This document shows positions 15,701 through 23,905 of a stretch of DNA of 47,153 nt, one piece after another; the stretch's first letter is position 1, and each line of letters opens with the position of its first letter. The notes beneath the pieces were generated by a model. The model had not been told where the DNA came from, made no database searches, and saw only the letters and a list, made by a program, of their open reading frames with translations. A program made the position numbers and the translations under genes. The stretch is from assembly GCA_025352885.1 (NCBI GenBank), contig JANXRZ010000006.1, forward strand, positions 1 to 47,153, given 5' to 3'. This DNA is from Pseudomonadota bacterium (GTDB taxonomy: Bacteria > Pseudomonadota > Gammaproteobacteria > Burkholderiales > SG8-39).

Positions 15701-18470
15701 CGACCAGCGAATGGCCCGCGCCCAACAGCTGCCGGAAGGCCTTCAGCAGCTTCGCCACATCGTCGAAGTGAAGACCTGTGGTCGGCTCGTCGAAGAGAAA
15801 GAGCTTGCTTGCGCCGGGCAAGGGCGACAGGCCGCGTTTCGCGCGAAAGGCCGGATCCATCCCTTTCGCGGCCTTGCTGGTCTCGGCAAGGTGCCCGGCG
15901 AGCTTTAGGCGCTGCGCTTCGCCACCCGAGAGGGTCGGCACCGGCTGGCCGAGGCGCAGGTATTCAAGGCCCACATCCGCAAGGGGCTTCAGCACGCGCT
16001 GGACCTCGGCATGCTCGCGGAAGAACTGGATTGCCTCCGACACGGTGAGCTCGAGCACATCGGCAATCGACTTGCCGCGCACGACGACCTCGAGGACCTC
16101 GGCGCGAAAGCGCTTGCCGTCGCAGTCCGGGCAGCGCAGGTAGACATCCGACAGGAACTGCATCTCGACGTGCTCGAAGCCGTTGCCCCCGCACGTCGGG
16201 CAGCGACCATTGCCGGAGTTGAAGCTGAAAGTGCCGGGCGTGTAGCCGCGCTCTTTGGCCATGTCGCACGTCGCGTAGATCGTTCGGATCGCATCCCATG
16301 CGCCGACATAGCTGGCCGGGTTGGAGCGAGTCGTCTTGCCGATGGGCGATTGGTCGACCATGACGACTTCGGCAACGTGCTTGTGGCCGCGCAATTCGCG
16401 ATGCCTGCCGGCCATCTCGGTCGGCTTGCCCTTGGCTTTGAGCAACGAGGCGTAGAGGACGTCATGAACGAGCGTCGACTTGCCCGATCCGGAGACGCCG
16501 GTGACGCATACGAGGCGCTGCAGCGGGATCGTGACGTCGAAGTTCTTGAGGTTGTGCTCCTCCGCGCCCAGCAGCTCGAGGCTCGGTGCGGCAGGCAGCA
16601 TGCGCCCACGTCCTTCGCCCCATGCGGGGACGCCCGCGCGCTTGCGCCCGGACAGGTACTCGGCCGTCAGCGTCTTGGAAACCTTGAGCTCATCGGGCGA
16701 GCCGAAGAACACGATCTCGCCGCCGCGCTCCCCGGGGCCGGGACCCATGTCCATGATCCTGTCGGCTTCGAACATGATCTGCGGATCGTGCTCGACGACC
16801 ACGAGGGAGTTGCCCGCGTCCCGCAGGCGCTTCATCACGTCGATCACGCGGCTCATGTCGCGGGGGTGCAAGCCGATGGAAGGCTCGTCGAGGACGAACA
16901 GGGTATTCACCAGTGAGGTGCCGAGCGCCGTCGTCAGGTTGATGCGCTGGACTTCTCCGCCCGAGAGCGTGCGCGACTGGCGGTCGAGCGTGAGATACCC
17001 GAGGCCCACCGAGCACAGGAACCGCAAGCGCGAGCGAATCTCGGTGACCAGCAGCTCGGTCGCTTCATCCAGCGGCGCCGGGAGCTTCAGGACGTCGACG
17101 AAGTCCCTGAGGGCGTCGATCGGCATGAGCATGAGGTCGTGCATCGAGCGCCGGCCGGGCTCGAGCCTGTAGAGCTGCGAGTCGGGCTTGAGGCGCGTGC
17201 CGTTGCAGGTCGGGCAGGGGGTATAGGCGCGGTACTTCGAAAGCAGCACACGAATGTGCATCTTGTACGCCTTGCTCTCCAGCCAGTTGAAGAAGCGCCG
17301 CACGCCGTACCAGATACCGGGCCAGGATTTCTTCCAGTTCACCCATTCGGGCTCGCCTTCGAGCACCCAGTGGCGGTGCTCGTCCTTGAGTTCCCGCCAC
17401 GGCGTGTCGAGCGGGATCCCGCGCTTTTTCGCGTACTTGCAGATGTCGTCCTGGCACTCCTTGAAGCTGGGCGTCTGCCAGGGGCGAACGGCGCCGTCGC
17501 GAATCGATTTCGTTTCGTCGGGGACGATGAGCCCGAAATCGATGCCGATCACGCGGCCGAAGCCGCGGCAGGTCTCGCACGCGCCGATCGGCGAGTTGAA
17601 CGAGAACAGGCTAGGCACCGGCTCGCTGTAATGGATGTCGCAGTCCGGGCAATGCAGGTCGGAGGAAAATCGCCAGCAGGGGCCCGGTTCAAAAGTGGGG
17701 TCAGAGTCGACTTTCGATGCGGCTTCGGATTCAGCGGGGTCCTCTGCCGAAAGTCGACTGTGACCCCACTTTTCGTCGTGGACGTAGATGTTGACCTTGC
17801 CTTGTCCGACGCGAAGCGCGGATTCGAGGGCTTCGCTGACGCGGGCTTTCTCGGCCGAGCTCATGCGGATGCGGTCCTGGACGACTTCGAGCACCGACTT
17901 CGAGCGGGCATGGATGCGCGTGTAGCCCTGCCGCTCGAGCAACTGGGTTATCTCGGCCTCGCTGAAGTTAGCCGGCACTGTAATCGGGAAAGTGATCACC
18001 AGGCGCGGGTCGCCGAGCTCTGCTGCGCGCTTGGTCATCTCCGCGAAGATCGTCTCGGGCGAATCGCGCCGCACTGCCTGGCCGCAGCCCCGGCAATAGA
18101 GCTGCGCGGCCCGCGCGAAGAGGAGCTTCACGTGGTCGTTCAGCTCGGTCATCGTGCCGACGGTCGAGCGCGACGTCCTGACCTGGTTGGTCTGATCGAT
18201 CGCGATTGCCGGCGGAATGCCGTCGATGCGGTCGACTTGCGGCTTGTCCATGCGATCGAGGAACTGCCGCGCGTAAGGCGAGAATGTCTCGACGTAACGG
18301 CGCTGGCCTTCGGCGTACAACGTGTCGAAAACGAGCGAGGACTTGCCCGAGCCCGAGACGCCGGTGACGACGATGAGCTCGTTGGTCGGGAGGGTTACGG
18401 TGAGATTCTTGAGGTTGTTCTGGCGGGCGCCATGGATGACGATGGCGTCGGCGGGGGGCAGATCCGGCAT
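12762..18470 (-). CDS. uvrA: Tandem (double-length) excinuclease ABC subunit UvrA
   Basis: A 1902-residue protein made of two complete UvrA units in a row (about residues 1-985 and 1005-1902); normal UvrA is about 940. Four Walker A motifs GVSGSGKS are seen near residues 37, 658, 1030 and 1568, and four LSGGE signatures with matching DEP Walker B boxes. Each unit has UvrA zinc modules (for example CPDCD with CETCRGFG, and CPTCGGNG). UvrA finds DNA damage and loads UvrB, and normally works as a dimer, so this chain would be a covalent dimer. Double UvrA proteins are known, to my recollection, from Burkholderiales. A REP-like palindrome lies in frame at about residues 233-260. A -10 box ends 6 bases before the ATG. 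Confidence 0.93.
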   Translation of the reverse strand: MPDLPPADAIVIHGARQNNLKNLTVTLPTNELIVVTGVSGSGKSSLVFDTLYAEGQRRYVETFSPYARQFLDRMDKPQVDRIDGIPPAIAIDQTNQVRTSRSTVGTMTELNDHVKLLFARAAQLYCRGCGQAVRRDSPETIFAEMTKRAAELGDPRLVITFPITVPANFSEAEITQLLERQGYTRIHARSKSVLEVVQDRIRMSSAEKARVSEALESALRVGQGKVNIYVHDEKWGHSRLSAEDPAESEAASKVDSDPTFEPGPCWRFSSDLHCPDCDIHYSEPVPSLFSFNSPIGACETCRGFGRVIGIDFGLIVPDETKSIRDGAVRPWQTPSFKECQDDICKYAKKRGIPLDTPWRELKDEHRHWVLEGEPEWVNWKKSWPGIWYGVRRFFNWLESKAYKMHIRVLLSKYRAYTPCPTCNGTRLKPDSQLYRLEPGRRSMHDLMLMPIDALRDFVDVLKLPAPLDEATELLVTEIRSRLRFLCSVGLGYLTLDRQSRTLSGGEVQRINLTTALGTSLVNTLFVLDEPSIGLHPRDMSRVIDVMKRLRDAGNSLVVVEHDPQIMFEADRIMDMGPGPGERGGEIVFFGSPDELKVSKTLTAEYLSGRKRAGVPAWGEGRGRMLPAAPSLELLGAEEHNLKNFDVTIPLQRLVCVTGVSGSGKSTLVHDVLYASLLKAKGKPTEMAGRHRELRGHKHVAEVVMVDQSPIGKTTRSNPASYVGAWDAIRTIYATCDMAKERGYTPGTFSFNSGNGRCPTCGGNGFEHVEMQFLSDVYLRCPDCDGKRFRAEVLEVVVRGKSIADVLELTVSEAIQFFREHAEVQRVLKPLADVGLEYLRLGQPVPTLSGGEAQRLKLAGHLAETSKAAKGMDPAFRAKRGLSPLPGASKLFLFDEPTTGLHFDDVAKLLKAFRQLLGAGHSLVVIEHNLDVIAAADWIIDLGPEGGEAGGYLVASGTPIDIAANPDSHTGVALKAYEESLSSPAMSLRSREPQAPRPVSANVVSIHNAREHNLKNIDVEIPRGRFTVVTGVSGSGKSTLAFDILFAEGQRRYLESLNAYARQFVQPAARPDVDAIFGIPPTVAIEQRTSRGGRKSTVATLTEIYHFLRLMYVKLGTQYCPDCDVPIEPQSEDAIVARLMRDYKGQRIGLLAPLVMNRKGFYTDLAKWARGKGYTHLRVDGEFMPTDKWPRLDRFKEHTLELPVADLRITPENEGDLRQALARALEFGKGVVHVLSDLDALVRAASKSKAPLVEMHLHQQVFSTKRACPSCARSFAELDPRLFSFNSKHGWCATCFGTGLKLTGIDWNDEREKTGTEDKVLDSWLEWLEVDEACPTCDGKRLNPEALAVRYQDRSIADLTALSVGKIRTQVEGLKLTGRDEEIARDLLAELRSRLGFLEEVGLGYLSLDRSAPTLSGGEAQRIRLAAQLGSNLRGVCYILDEPTIGLHPRDNKILLDVLEKLEAKGNTLVVVEHDEDTIRRAHHVLDLGPGAGKVGGRVIAEGSAEDLMANPESITGRFLKNPLRHPIHARRPVNRSTPAIEIESASLHNLKKVNARVPLGRLSVITGVSGSGKSTLARDVLHANLSRLVSERRAKTAIPLVGCKAIRGVEQIGRVLEVDQTPIGKTPRSCPATYVGFWDSIRKIFAEANESRMRGWTASRFSFNTKGGRCEACEGQGIQRIEMSFLPDVRVLCDVCNGQRFNAETLSVLWRGKSIGDILAMNIDEAVEFFAAHPSISHCLRLMQDVGLGYLTLGQQSPTLSGGEAQRIKLVTELSKVRIDANGNALARPGRAGELAHTLYVLDEPTVGLHMADVEKLIHVLHRLVDAGNSVVVIEHNLDIMAEADWIIDLGPEGGDAGGRIVAQASPETLAQDPARSHTARVLSEFLEERGNAQGPPVAVAA
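17691..17773. repeat. REP-like palindrome inside the uvrA reading frame
   Basis: Two 26-base arms (17691-17716 and 17748-17773) are inverted copies of each other with one mismatch, separated by a 31-base loop. The core of each arm, GTGGGGTCAGAGTCGAC, resembles palindromic units that I recall being dispersed in many beta- and gammaproteobacterial genomes near REP-associated Y1 transposases. On the minus strand it encodes a polar stretch (beginning [16 protein letters not shown]) between IYVHDE and [10 protein letters not shown], where UvrA relatives have a short loop before the zinc module. No transposase gene is in the window. Confidence 0.8.
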
Positions 18471-18476
18471 GCCGCT

Positions 18477-18482
18477 ATTTTA
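18477..18482 (-). promoter_or_regulatory. -10 box (TAAAAT) 6 bases before the uvrA start
   Basis: On the minus strand TAAAAT is followed by AGCGGC and the ATG of uvrA. No ribosome site is visible, so the message is predicted to be leaderless or nearly so. No SOS (LexA-type) box was recognised nearby. Confidence 0.5.
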
Positions 18483-18561
18483 ACTGTCCCCGCATCCGGG
18501 GCCCGTCCGGATAGGGGAAAATAGTTACAGGACGTTTCAATCATCCACGATCAAACCCACA

Positions 18562-19458
18562 ATGGCTGATCAACTACTTCACGGCGCGGCGCCGCTCTGC
18601 CTGGCGCACGATCCGGCTCCTCGAACGCCGAAGTTCGTAATGCCCGGCCTCGCCTGCGACACGCATGCGCATGTGTGCGGACCCGAAGCGCGCTATCCGT
18701 ATTCGCCGGCGAGAATTTACACGCCGCCGGATGCACTGCCCGCGCAGTACCGGCATCTTCTGAATACGCTCGGTGTGCAGCGTGCCGTGCTGGTCCAGCC
18801 GAGTGTGTATGGGTCCGACAACCGGGCGCTGCTAGACGCGCTTGCGAGCGATCCCGTAAACCAGCGGGCAGTGGCCGTCGTGGAACCGGACATCCGAAAC
18901 GCGGAGCTCGAGCGGCTTCACTCACTCGGCGTACGGGGCATCCGCTGCAACATCGTCGACGTGAAAGAGGGCAAGGGGCGGTTGCCAATGGAAATGCTGA
19001 CCGCGCTCGCAAAGAAAGTGCGCCCCTTCGGCTGGCACCTCGAATTCCTGATGCACGTCGATGAGTTCCCCGATCTCGACCGGTTGCTCGACGGCTTTCC
19101 CGTCGACGTGGTGTTCGGGCACCTTGGCTACATGAAGGCCGCGCTCGGGCTGGAGGCGCCGGGCTTCAAGGCTTTGCTGCGCCTTGTGAAGTCGGGGCGC
19201 GCGTGGGTCAAGCTCACCGGGCCTTATCGGATCTCCCCGGGGCCGCTTCCTTATCCTGATATCGCTGCGTTTGCCCATGCGCTGGTCGATGCGGCTCCCG
19301 AGCGCATTGTCTGGGGCACTGACTGGCCGCACGTGATGCTGAAAGGCGCCATGCCGAATGACGGCGACCTCTGCGACATCCTGCTCGAGTGGGTGCCGAA
19401 CGAAGCGGCGCGCACGAAAGTCCTCGTGGAAAATCCGGCCAGGCTGTATGGCTTTTAG
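18562..19458 (+). CDS. Amidohydrolase of the LigI / 2-pyrone-4,6-dicarboxylate lactonase group
   Basis: A 298-residue TIM-barrel metal-dependent hydrolase. The opening CDTHAHVCGPEARYPYSP (His-x-His near residues 34-36) and the closing WGTDWPH (near 254-260) are characteristic of the LigI-like branch, which opens lactone rings such as 2-pyrone-4,6-dicarboxylate. Middle blocks are GVQRAVLVQPSVYGSDN and FGHLGYMK with a likely active-site His. A similar protein (35135-36016) lies in the aromatic catabolic cluster. This copy lies 6 bases before dinB, without catabolic neighbours, so the substrate is open. The ATG gives the usual short N-terminal extension. Confidence 0.85.
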   Translation: MADQLLHGAAPLCLAHDPAPRTPKFVMPGLACDTHAHVCGPEARYPYSPARIYTPPDALPAQYRHLLNTLGVQRAVLVQPSVYGSDNRALLDALASDPVNQRAVAVVEPDIRNAELERLHSLGVRGIRCNIVDVKEGKGRLPMEMLTALAKKVRPFGWHLEFLMHVDEFPDLDRLLDGFPVDVVFGHLGYMKAALGLEAPGFKALLRLVKSGRAWVKLTGPYRISPGPLPYPDIAAFAHALVDAAPERIVWGTDWPHVMLKGAMPNDGDLCDILLEWVPNEAARTKVLVENPARLYGF

Positions 19459-19464
19459 TGCGCC

Positions 19465-20550
19465 ATGAGGCGCGTGCTGCACCTGGACATGGACGCCTTC
19501 TTTGCATCGGTCGAATTGCTGCGGCGGCCGGATCTGCGCGGCAAGCCTGTGGTCATCGGTGGGCGAGGCGACCCCAACAGTCGCGGCGTTGTATCCACGG
19601 CGACTTATGAAGCGCGCGCCTTTGGCATCCGCTCTGCCATGCCCATGCGCACGGCGAAGAAATTGTGTCCCGATGCAGTCTTCCTGCCAGTCGATTTTGA
19701 GTCGTATCGGCATTGGTCCGGCGTGTTCAAGGACCAGATGCGCGCAGTTTCGCCGATTTTCGAAAGCGGCGGCATCGATGAGGCTTACATAGAAGTAACC
19801 GATCTTCCCGGCGACTCCGAGGCGATTGGCCGTGACCTCAAGACCCGCGTGGTTTCGGCCACCGGCATGACGTGCTCGCTCGCCATCGCCCCCAACAAGC
19901 TGCTGGCCAAGCTCGGATCGGAGCTCGACAAGCCCGATGGGCTGACGATCCTTGGGTTCGAGGACATTCCAACGCGGATCTGGCCACTCGACGTGCGGAA
20001 GCTCCAGGGCGTGGGGCCGAAGGCGGAAGAAAAGTTGAAGGCGCTCGGATACAAGACGATAGGCGATCTCGCAGCAGCGCCGTACGAAAAGCTGCGCGAA
20101 TCTTTCGGTGAGTCGTACTCGCGTCACCTGCACGAGACCTCCAACGGGCGTGACGACCGGCCCGTGGTGACTTTCCGCGAGCCGAAATCTCGCAGCGCCG
20201 AGACGACGTTCGATGAGGATACGGCGGACTGGCAGGAACTCGCACGCGTGCTGGCGCGCCTAGCCAAGCGCGTCGCCGACGAGCTGCGAGACGAGGGGTA
20301 CCGCGCCCGCACCATCGGCATCAAGCTTCGCTACTCCGATTTCGAGCGCATCACGCGCGACCGCACGCTTGAGGCGCCCACCGATGACGCCCTCGAGATC
20401 CGCCGCGCAGCTTTCGAATGCCTGGGGCGCGTTGAATTGAAGAAGAGAGTGCGGTTGCTGGGAGTCAGGCTGAGTGATCTCCGCCGTGCCGATACCGTTA
20501 CCCCCGCCCCGGAGCCCGATCTCCTGACCGGCCAAGAGCAGACGCTATGA
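19465..20550 (+). CDS. dinB: DNA polymerase IV (Y-family)
   Basis: A 361-residue translesion polymerase. The palm acidic residues are in HLDMDAFFASVE (Asp8 and Asp10) and GGIDEAYIEVT (the Asp-Glu pair near 104-105); the family more often has SIDEAYLD. GGRGDPNSRGVVSTATYEAR is the fingers motif, SLAIAPNKLLAKLGSELDKPDG the following helix-hairpin region, and LQGVGPKAEEKLKALG a helix-hairpin-helix. The C terminus (LLTGQEQTL) could be a shortened clamp-binding motif. It copies damaged DNA templates with low fidelity. The last 4 bases overlap the PQQ dehydrogenase start (ATGA), so they are co-translated. Confidence 0.95.
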   Translation: MRRVLHLDMDAFFASVELLRRPDLRGKPVVIGGRGDPNSRGVVSTATYEARAFGIRSAMPMRTAKKLCPDAVFLPVDFESYRHWSGVFKDQMRAVSPIFESGGIDEAYIEVTDLPGDSEAIGRDLKTRVVSATGMTCSLAIAPNKLLAKLGSELDKPDGLTILGFEDIPTRIWPLDVRKLQGVGPKAEEKLKALGYKTIGDLAAAPYEKLRESFGESYSRHLHETSNGRDDRPVVTFREPKSRSAETTFDEDTADWQELARVLARLAKRVADELRDEGYRARTIGIKLRYSDFERITRDRTLEAPTDDALEIRRAAFECLGRVELKKRVRLLGVRLSDLRRADTVTPAPEPDLLTGQEQTL

Positions 20551-21692
20551 ATACACCCCGGATGGTTTTGCAGTGGAGCGCACTCTTCGCAGGCTGCCTT
20601 GCGCTTCTTCCCGCGACGAATGTTCATGCCCAAACCGTGCAGTCGCAGGAGCATGCGTTCCGCGTCGTGACGGTCGTCAAAGGGCTCGAGCATCCCTGGG
20701 GCCTGGCCTTCCTGCCCGACGGCCGGATGCTCGTGACCGAGCGCCCGGGTCGCTTGCGCATCGTCGCAAAGGACGGGCGCCTGGATCCCCAGCCGGTGAC
20801 GGGTTTGCCGTCGAACGTGGCGGCTCATGGGCAGGGCGGATTGCTCGACGTCGCGCTCCATCCCAAGTTCATTGAAAACGGCCTGGTCTATCTTTCATTC
20901 GCAGGGCGCGGGGAGGGCGGTTACGGCACGGAAGTCGCGCGAGGCCGGCTCGCAGGCAATCGCCTCGAAATCGTGGAGGTCCTCTACCGCCAGATGCCCA
21001 AGAGCAACACCGGGTTGCACTTCGGTTCGCGGCTCGTATTTGACCGCGCGGGTTTCCTCTACATCACGCAAGGCGACCGCGGCGACATGGCGCGAGCCCA
21101 GAAGCCCGAAGACCACGCAGGGTCGGTGATCCGCCTGCATGACGACGGCCGCGTGCCCGCGGACAATCCTTTCGTCGGCAAACCGGGCTGGAAGCCGGAG
21201 AAGTTCACCCTCGGAAACCGCAATATGCAAGGTGCGACATTGCATCCACAGACCGGGATGCTCTGGACCAACGAGCACGGCCCGCAAGGTGGCGACGAGG
21301 TCAACATCATTCGGCCTGGCGTCAACTACGGCTGGCCGGTTATCACCTACGGGGTCAACTACGGAATCGGCACGAAGATCGGGGAAGGCACCGCGAAACC
21401 GGGCATGGCCCAGCCGCTGCATTACTGGGTCCCGTCGATTGCGCCTTCCGGCATGGCCTTCTACACCGGCGACAAGTTTCCCAAGTGGAAGGGTGACGTC
21501 TTCGTCGGCTCGCTCAAATTCAGCCTGCTCGTGCGCCTGAGGCTCGACGGCGAAAAGGTGGTGAAGGAAGAGCGGATGCTCGAAGGCGCGCTGGGACGAA
21601 TCCGGGATGTACGCAGCGGCCCGGACGGCTTCATCTACCTGCTCACCGACGAGCGCGACGGGATGATCGCGCGGCTCGAGCCCGCCGGCTAG
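20547..21692 (+). CDS. PQQ-dependent aldose sugar dehydrogenase (YliI type)
   Basis: A 381-residue exported beta-propeller enzyme. The signal peptide covers about residues 1-28 and ends near NVHAQ. Hallmarks of the soluble aldose sugar dehydrogenase/GDH-B family are EHPWGLAFLPDGRMLVTERPGRL at the start, GLHFGSRLVFD in the middle (with the His that contacts PQQ), and HGPQGGDEVNIIRPGVNYGWP. These enzymes oxidise aldoses at C1 in the periplasm with PQQ and calcium. The ATG overlaps the dinB stop by 4 bases, an unusual partnership with no obvious functional link. PQQ synthesis genes are not in the window. Confidence 0.9.
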   Translation: MNTPRMVLQWSALFAGCLALLPATNVHAQTVQSQEHAFRVVTVVKGLEHPWGLAFLPDGRMLVTERPGRLRIVAKDGRLDPQPVTGLPSNVAAHGQGGLLDVALHPKFIENGLVYLSFAGRGEGGYGTEVARGRLAGNRLEIVEVLYRQMPKSNTGLHFGSRLVFDRAGFLYITQGDRGDMARAQKPEDHAGSVIRLHDDGRVPADNPFVGKPGWKPEKFTLGNRNMQGATLHPQTGMLWTNEHGPQGGDEVNIIRPGVNYGWPVITYGVNYGIGTKIGEGTAKPGMAQPLHYWVPSIAPSGMAFYTGDKFPKWKGDVFVGSLKFSLLVRLRLDGEKVVKEERMLEGALGRIRDVRSGPDGFIYLLTDERDGMIARLEPAG

Positions 21693-21699
21693 AGATCGT

Positions 21700-22125
21700 T
21701 CAGGGGCGCAGGTACGCCCAACCCTGCTGCTGCTTCTGCATGATTTCCACGACGCCGGCGCCGACGTAGCTGATGCCACCCTGCATGTCCTCGCGCTTGA
21801 GCTTGCGGTTGCGCATGGTGTTCTCGCATGCGACGACCTTGACGCCGTCGGTCATCGCCTGGATCACGCCGGGGCTCGCTTCCGAATCCATGTGCAGCAT
21901 GTCGATGCCAGGCCCGTAAGCGACGAGTTCGATCTCGACGTTCTGCGCGCCGAGATCCTGCTGGACGTTTCGCGCGTTGTTGAGCGCGAGTTTCCATTTG
22001 CCGGGATCCGCATCACTCACTTGGATGATGAGGCGCTGCTTGGCGCTCGATGACTGGGCAATCGCGCTTGGCGGAAAAGCAAGCGTTCCAAGTGCAATCA
22101 GAGCTGCGACAAACGCGGTTTTCAT
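21700..22125 (-). CDS. Exported DsrE-family protein
   Basis: A 141-residue protein with a signal peptide (about 1-22, ending PPSAIAQ) and a DsrE/DsrF-like domain. Visible features are KQRLIIQVSDADPGKWKLAL at the first strand and a single Cys in VKVVACENTMRNRK, the position of the active Cys in sulfur-carrying relatives. DsrE-like proteins handle sulfane sulfur; exported versions are common in betaproteobacteria but their role is not settled. The ATG at 22125 was preferred to one 33 bases upstream because it begins the signal peptide and has AGGGGA about 7 bases before it. It is divergent from a Bug receptor gene. Confidence 0.8.
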   Translation of the reverse strand: MKTAFVAALIALGTLAFPPSAIAQSSSAKQRLIIQVSDADPGKWKLALNNARNVQQDLGAQNVEIELVAYGPGIDMLHMDSEASPGVIQAMTDGVKVVACENTMRNRKLKREDMQGGISYVGAGVVEIMQKQQQGWAYLRP

Positions 22126-22182
22126 TCGGTTGTCCCCTAAGGTATCGTTTGCGTCCATTCTATAGCAGCCCTGTGAGGCTCC

Positions 22183-23145
22183 ATGTTTTCCAAAGCGGCA
22201 CTGGCGTTGATCCTCTCCCTCGTTTCAGCTTGCTCATGGGCGCAGGCGTATCCCAATAAGCCGATCCGCCTCATCGTGCCCTGGCCGCCGACCGGCACCG
22301 TCGACATCCTTGGCCGCACGCTCAGCCAGAAGATCTCCGAGTCGATGGGCCAGAACTTCGTCGTCGATAACCGCGGAGGCGCCAATGGCATGATCGGCAC
22401 CGAGATTGTGGCGAAGGCCTCGCCGGACGGCTACACGCTGCTGGTTGAAAACATCACGGGCGAGACGATCAACGCCGCGCTGCGCGACAAGATGGCGTTC
22501 GACATCCATCGCGATTTCGCCCCGGTCAGCTTGCTTGCCTGGGTGCCGAACGGTGTAGTGAGCCTGCCCACCTTGCCGGCAAGGACCATCCAGGAATTGA
22601 TTGCCCTGGCCAAGGCGCAACCGGGGAAACTCACCTACGCTTCCTTTGGCATCGGCAGCAGCGCGCACCTCACGTTCGAATTGTTCAAGGGCATGACGGG
22701 CATCGACATGCTGCACGTGCCGTACAAGGGCGGGCAGCCGGCCATCGCCGACCTGCTTGCGGGACAGGTGTCGATCTACATCCCTGTGCTGCCTTCGGTC
22801 GTGCAGTTGCACAAGGCCGGGCGCCTGAGGCTGCTTGCGGTTACGAGTGCCAAGCGCTCTTCGGCTGTGCCGGAGATTCCGACTGTCGCGGAATCGGGCG
22901 TGCCCGGATTCGAAGCCAGCAACTGGTTCGCCTTCATGGCGCCGGCCGGCACGCCGCCCGAGATCGTCGCCAGGCTCAATGCCGAGGCCGGCAAGGCGCT
23001 GCAGGCCGCGGATGTGCGCGAGAAGCTCGCGGGCCTGGGCTTCGAGACGCAGTCGAGCACGCCGCAGGATCTTTCCGCATTCCTCAGGAAGGAATCGGAG
23101 AAGTGGAGCAAGGTGGTGAAGGCCTCCGGGGCACGGGCGGAGTAA
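22183..23145 (+). CDS. Bug/TctC-family periplasmic receptor
   Basis: A 320-residue exported protein: signal peptide to about residue 22 (SLVSACSWAQA), then YPNKPIRLIVPWPPTGTVDILGR, the typical Bug opening. Further blocks are VDNRGGANGMIGTEIVAKASPDGYTLL, YASFGIGSSAHLTFELFK and HVPYKGGQPAIADLLAGQV. Such receptors bind small carboxylates and deliver them to a Tct permease that is often encoded elsewhere. No permease is adjacent here. A weak GAGG lies before the ATG. The next genes are a toxin-antitoxin pair with its own promoter. Confidence 0.92.
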   Translation: MFSKAALALILSLVSACSWAQAYPNKPIRLIVPWPPTGTVDILGRTLSQKISESMGQNFVVDNRGGANGMIGTEIVAKASPDGYTLLVENITGETINAALRDKMAFDIHRDFAPVSLLAWVPNGVVSLPTLPARTIQELIALAKAQPGKLTYASFGIGSSAHLTFELFKGMTGIDMLHVPYKGGQPAIADLLAGQVSIYIPVLPSVVQLHKAGRLRLLAVTSAKRSSAVPEIPTVAESGVPGFEASNWFAFMAPAGTPPEIVARLNAEAGKALQAADVREKLAGLGFETQSSTPQDLSAFLRKESEKWSKVVKASGARAE

Positions 23146-23154
23146 CGCTTCGGA

Positions 23155-23195
23155 TTGCAAACGCCCCCCTCCGCTGGCATTATAACGTTTGTTAT
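23155..23195 (+). promoter_or_regulatory. Possible promoter and operator of the AbrB/Doc pair
   Basis: TTGCAA (23155-23160) is followed after 18 bases by CATTAT. Overlapping the -10 region is the inverted repeat ATAAC-gttt-GTTAT (23182-23195), an AT-rich patch in otherwise GC-rich DNA. AbrB/MazE-type antitoxins bind such repeats to repress their own operon; autorepression is inferred. A ribosome site AGAGGAG follows. Confidence 0.5.
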
Positions 23196-23213
23196 TACAC
23201 AGAGGAGCCTCCA

Positions 23214-23438
23214 ATGTTCACCCTCAAATTGACCCAGATCGGCAATTCGCTTGGCGTTGTGCTGCCGAAGGAAGCGCTCGCGCAGCTGAAAATCGAAAAA
23301 GGGGACGAGCTTTACCTAACTACTACGCCCGACGGGTTTCGCCTTACTGCTTATGACCCGGTGTTCGAAGATCAGATGACCAAAGCCCGGGCCATCATGA
23401 AGCGCCGTCGCGGCGTACTGCGCGAATTGGCCAAGTAA
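23214..23438 (+). CDS. AbrB/MazE-type antitoxin
   Basis: A 74-residue protein with an N-terminal swapped-hairpin (AbrB/SpoVT) DNA-binding domain: LKLTQIGNSLGVVLPKEALAQL followed by KGDELYLT. The C-terminal third (from about residue 50) is highly charged (MKRRRGVLREL) and would be the toxin-neutralising tail. AGAGGAG lies 7 bases before the ATG, which was chosen over an in-frame upstream codon inside the Bug gene. The stop codon shares one base with the start of the Doc-like toxin gene, so the two are coupled. Confidence 0.9.
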   Translation: MFTLKLTQIGNSLGVVLPKEALAQLKIEKGDELYLTTTPDGFRLTAYDPVFEDQMTKARAIMKRRRGVLRELAK

Positions 23439-23830
23439 TGCGCTTTGCCTGGATCGACGCGGCCGTCGTGCGCGCCATCCATGAAGAACAGCTTGCCGAG
23501 CATGGTGGAAGCGAGGGCTTGCGTGACGAAGGGTTGCTCGAGTCGGCGCTTGGGCGCCCGCACAATCTCGCCTCGTATGGAAAGCCCGACGTTGCCGCCT
23601 GCGCCGCATCTTATGGCTTCGGAATCGCCCGCAACCATCCGTTTCTTGATGGGAACAAGCGAACCGCCTTTGTTGCGGTTGAACTGTTCCTCGACCTGAA
23701 TGCACACGTGCTCGAAGCCTCGGACGCGGATTGTGTCCTCACCATGCTGCAAGTCGCGGAAGGCTCGATGAGCGAGGAGGATTTCGCCGGGTGGATTCGT
23801 CGGCACGCCCGCAAGAAATCCGAAAAGTAG
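23438..23830 (+). CDS. Doc-like (Fic-fold) toxin, death-on-curing family
   Basis: A 130-residue Fic-fold protein. The catalytic motif is HPFLDGNKR (His67 to Arg75). A Lys (Lys74) occupies the place of the second Gly of true AMP-transferring Fic proteins (HxFxDGNGR), as in phage P1 Doc, which phosphorylates elongation factor Tu. Kinase-type activity is therefore more likely than AMPylation. The partner is an AbrB-type antitoxin rather than the Phd antitoxin of classical Doc. The ATG shares one base with the antitoxin stop codon. The Fic inhibitory helix is not visible in the toxin, so inhibition should come from the antitoxin. Confidence 0.9.
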   Translation: MRFAWIDAAVVRAIHEEQLAEHGGSEGLRDEGLLESALGRPHNLASYGKPDVAACAASYGFGIARNHPFLDGNKRTAFVAVELFLDLNAHVLEASDADCVLTMLQVAEGSMSEEDFAGWIRRHARKKSEK

Positions 23831-23870
23831 GTTTTCGCGAGGCGGGCGCCGTGCGCTGGCTCGCGGCGCC

Positions 23871-23879
23871 TGAGATAAT
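23871..23879 (+). promoter_or_regulatory. Extended -10 box (TGaGATAAT) of ettA
   Basis: TG, one base and GATAAT lies 26 bases before the ettA ATG, in the gap after the toxin gene. It would give a leader of about 20 bases. No good -35 box was found, which is acceptable for an extended -10 promoter. Confidence 0.45.
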
Positions 23880-23905
23880 CGCGTTTTTCACGCTCGGGAT
23901 TTCTC

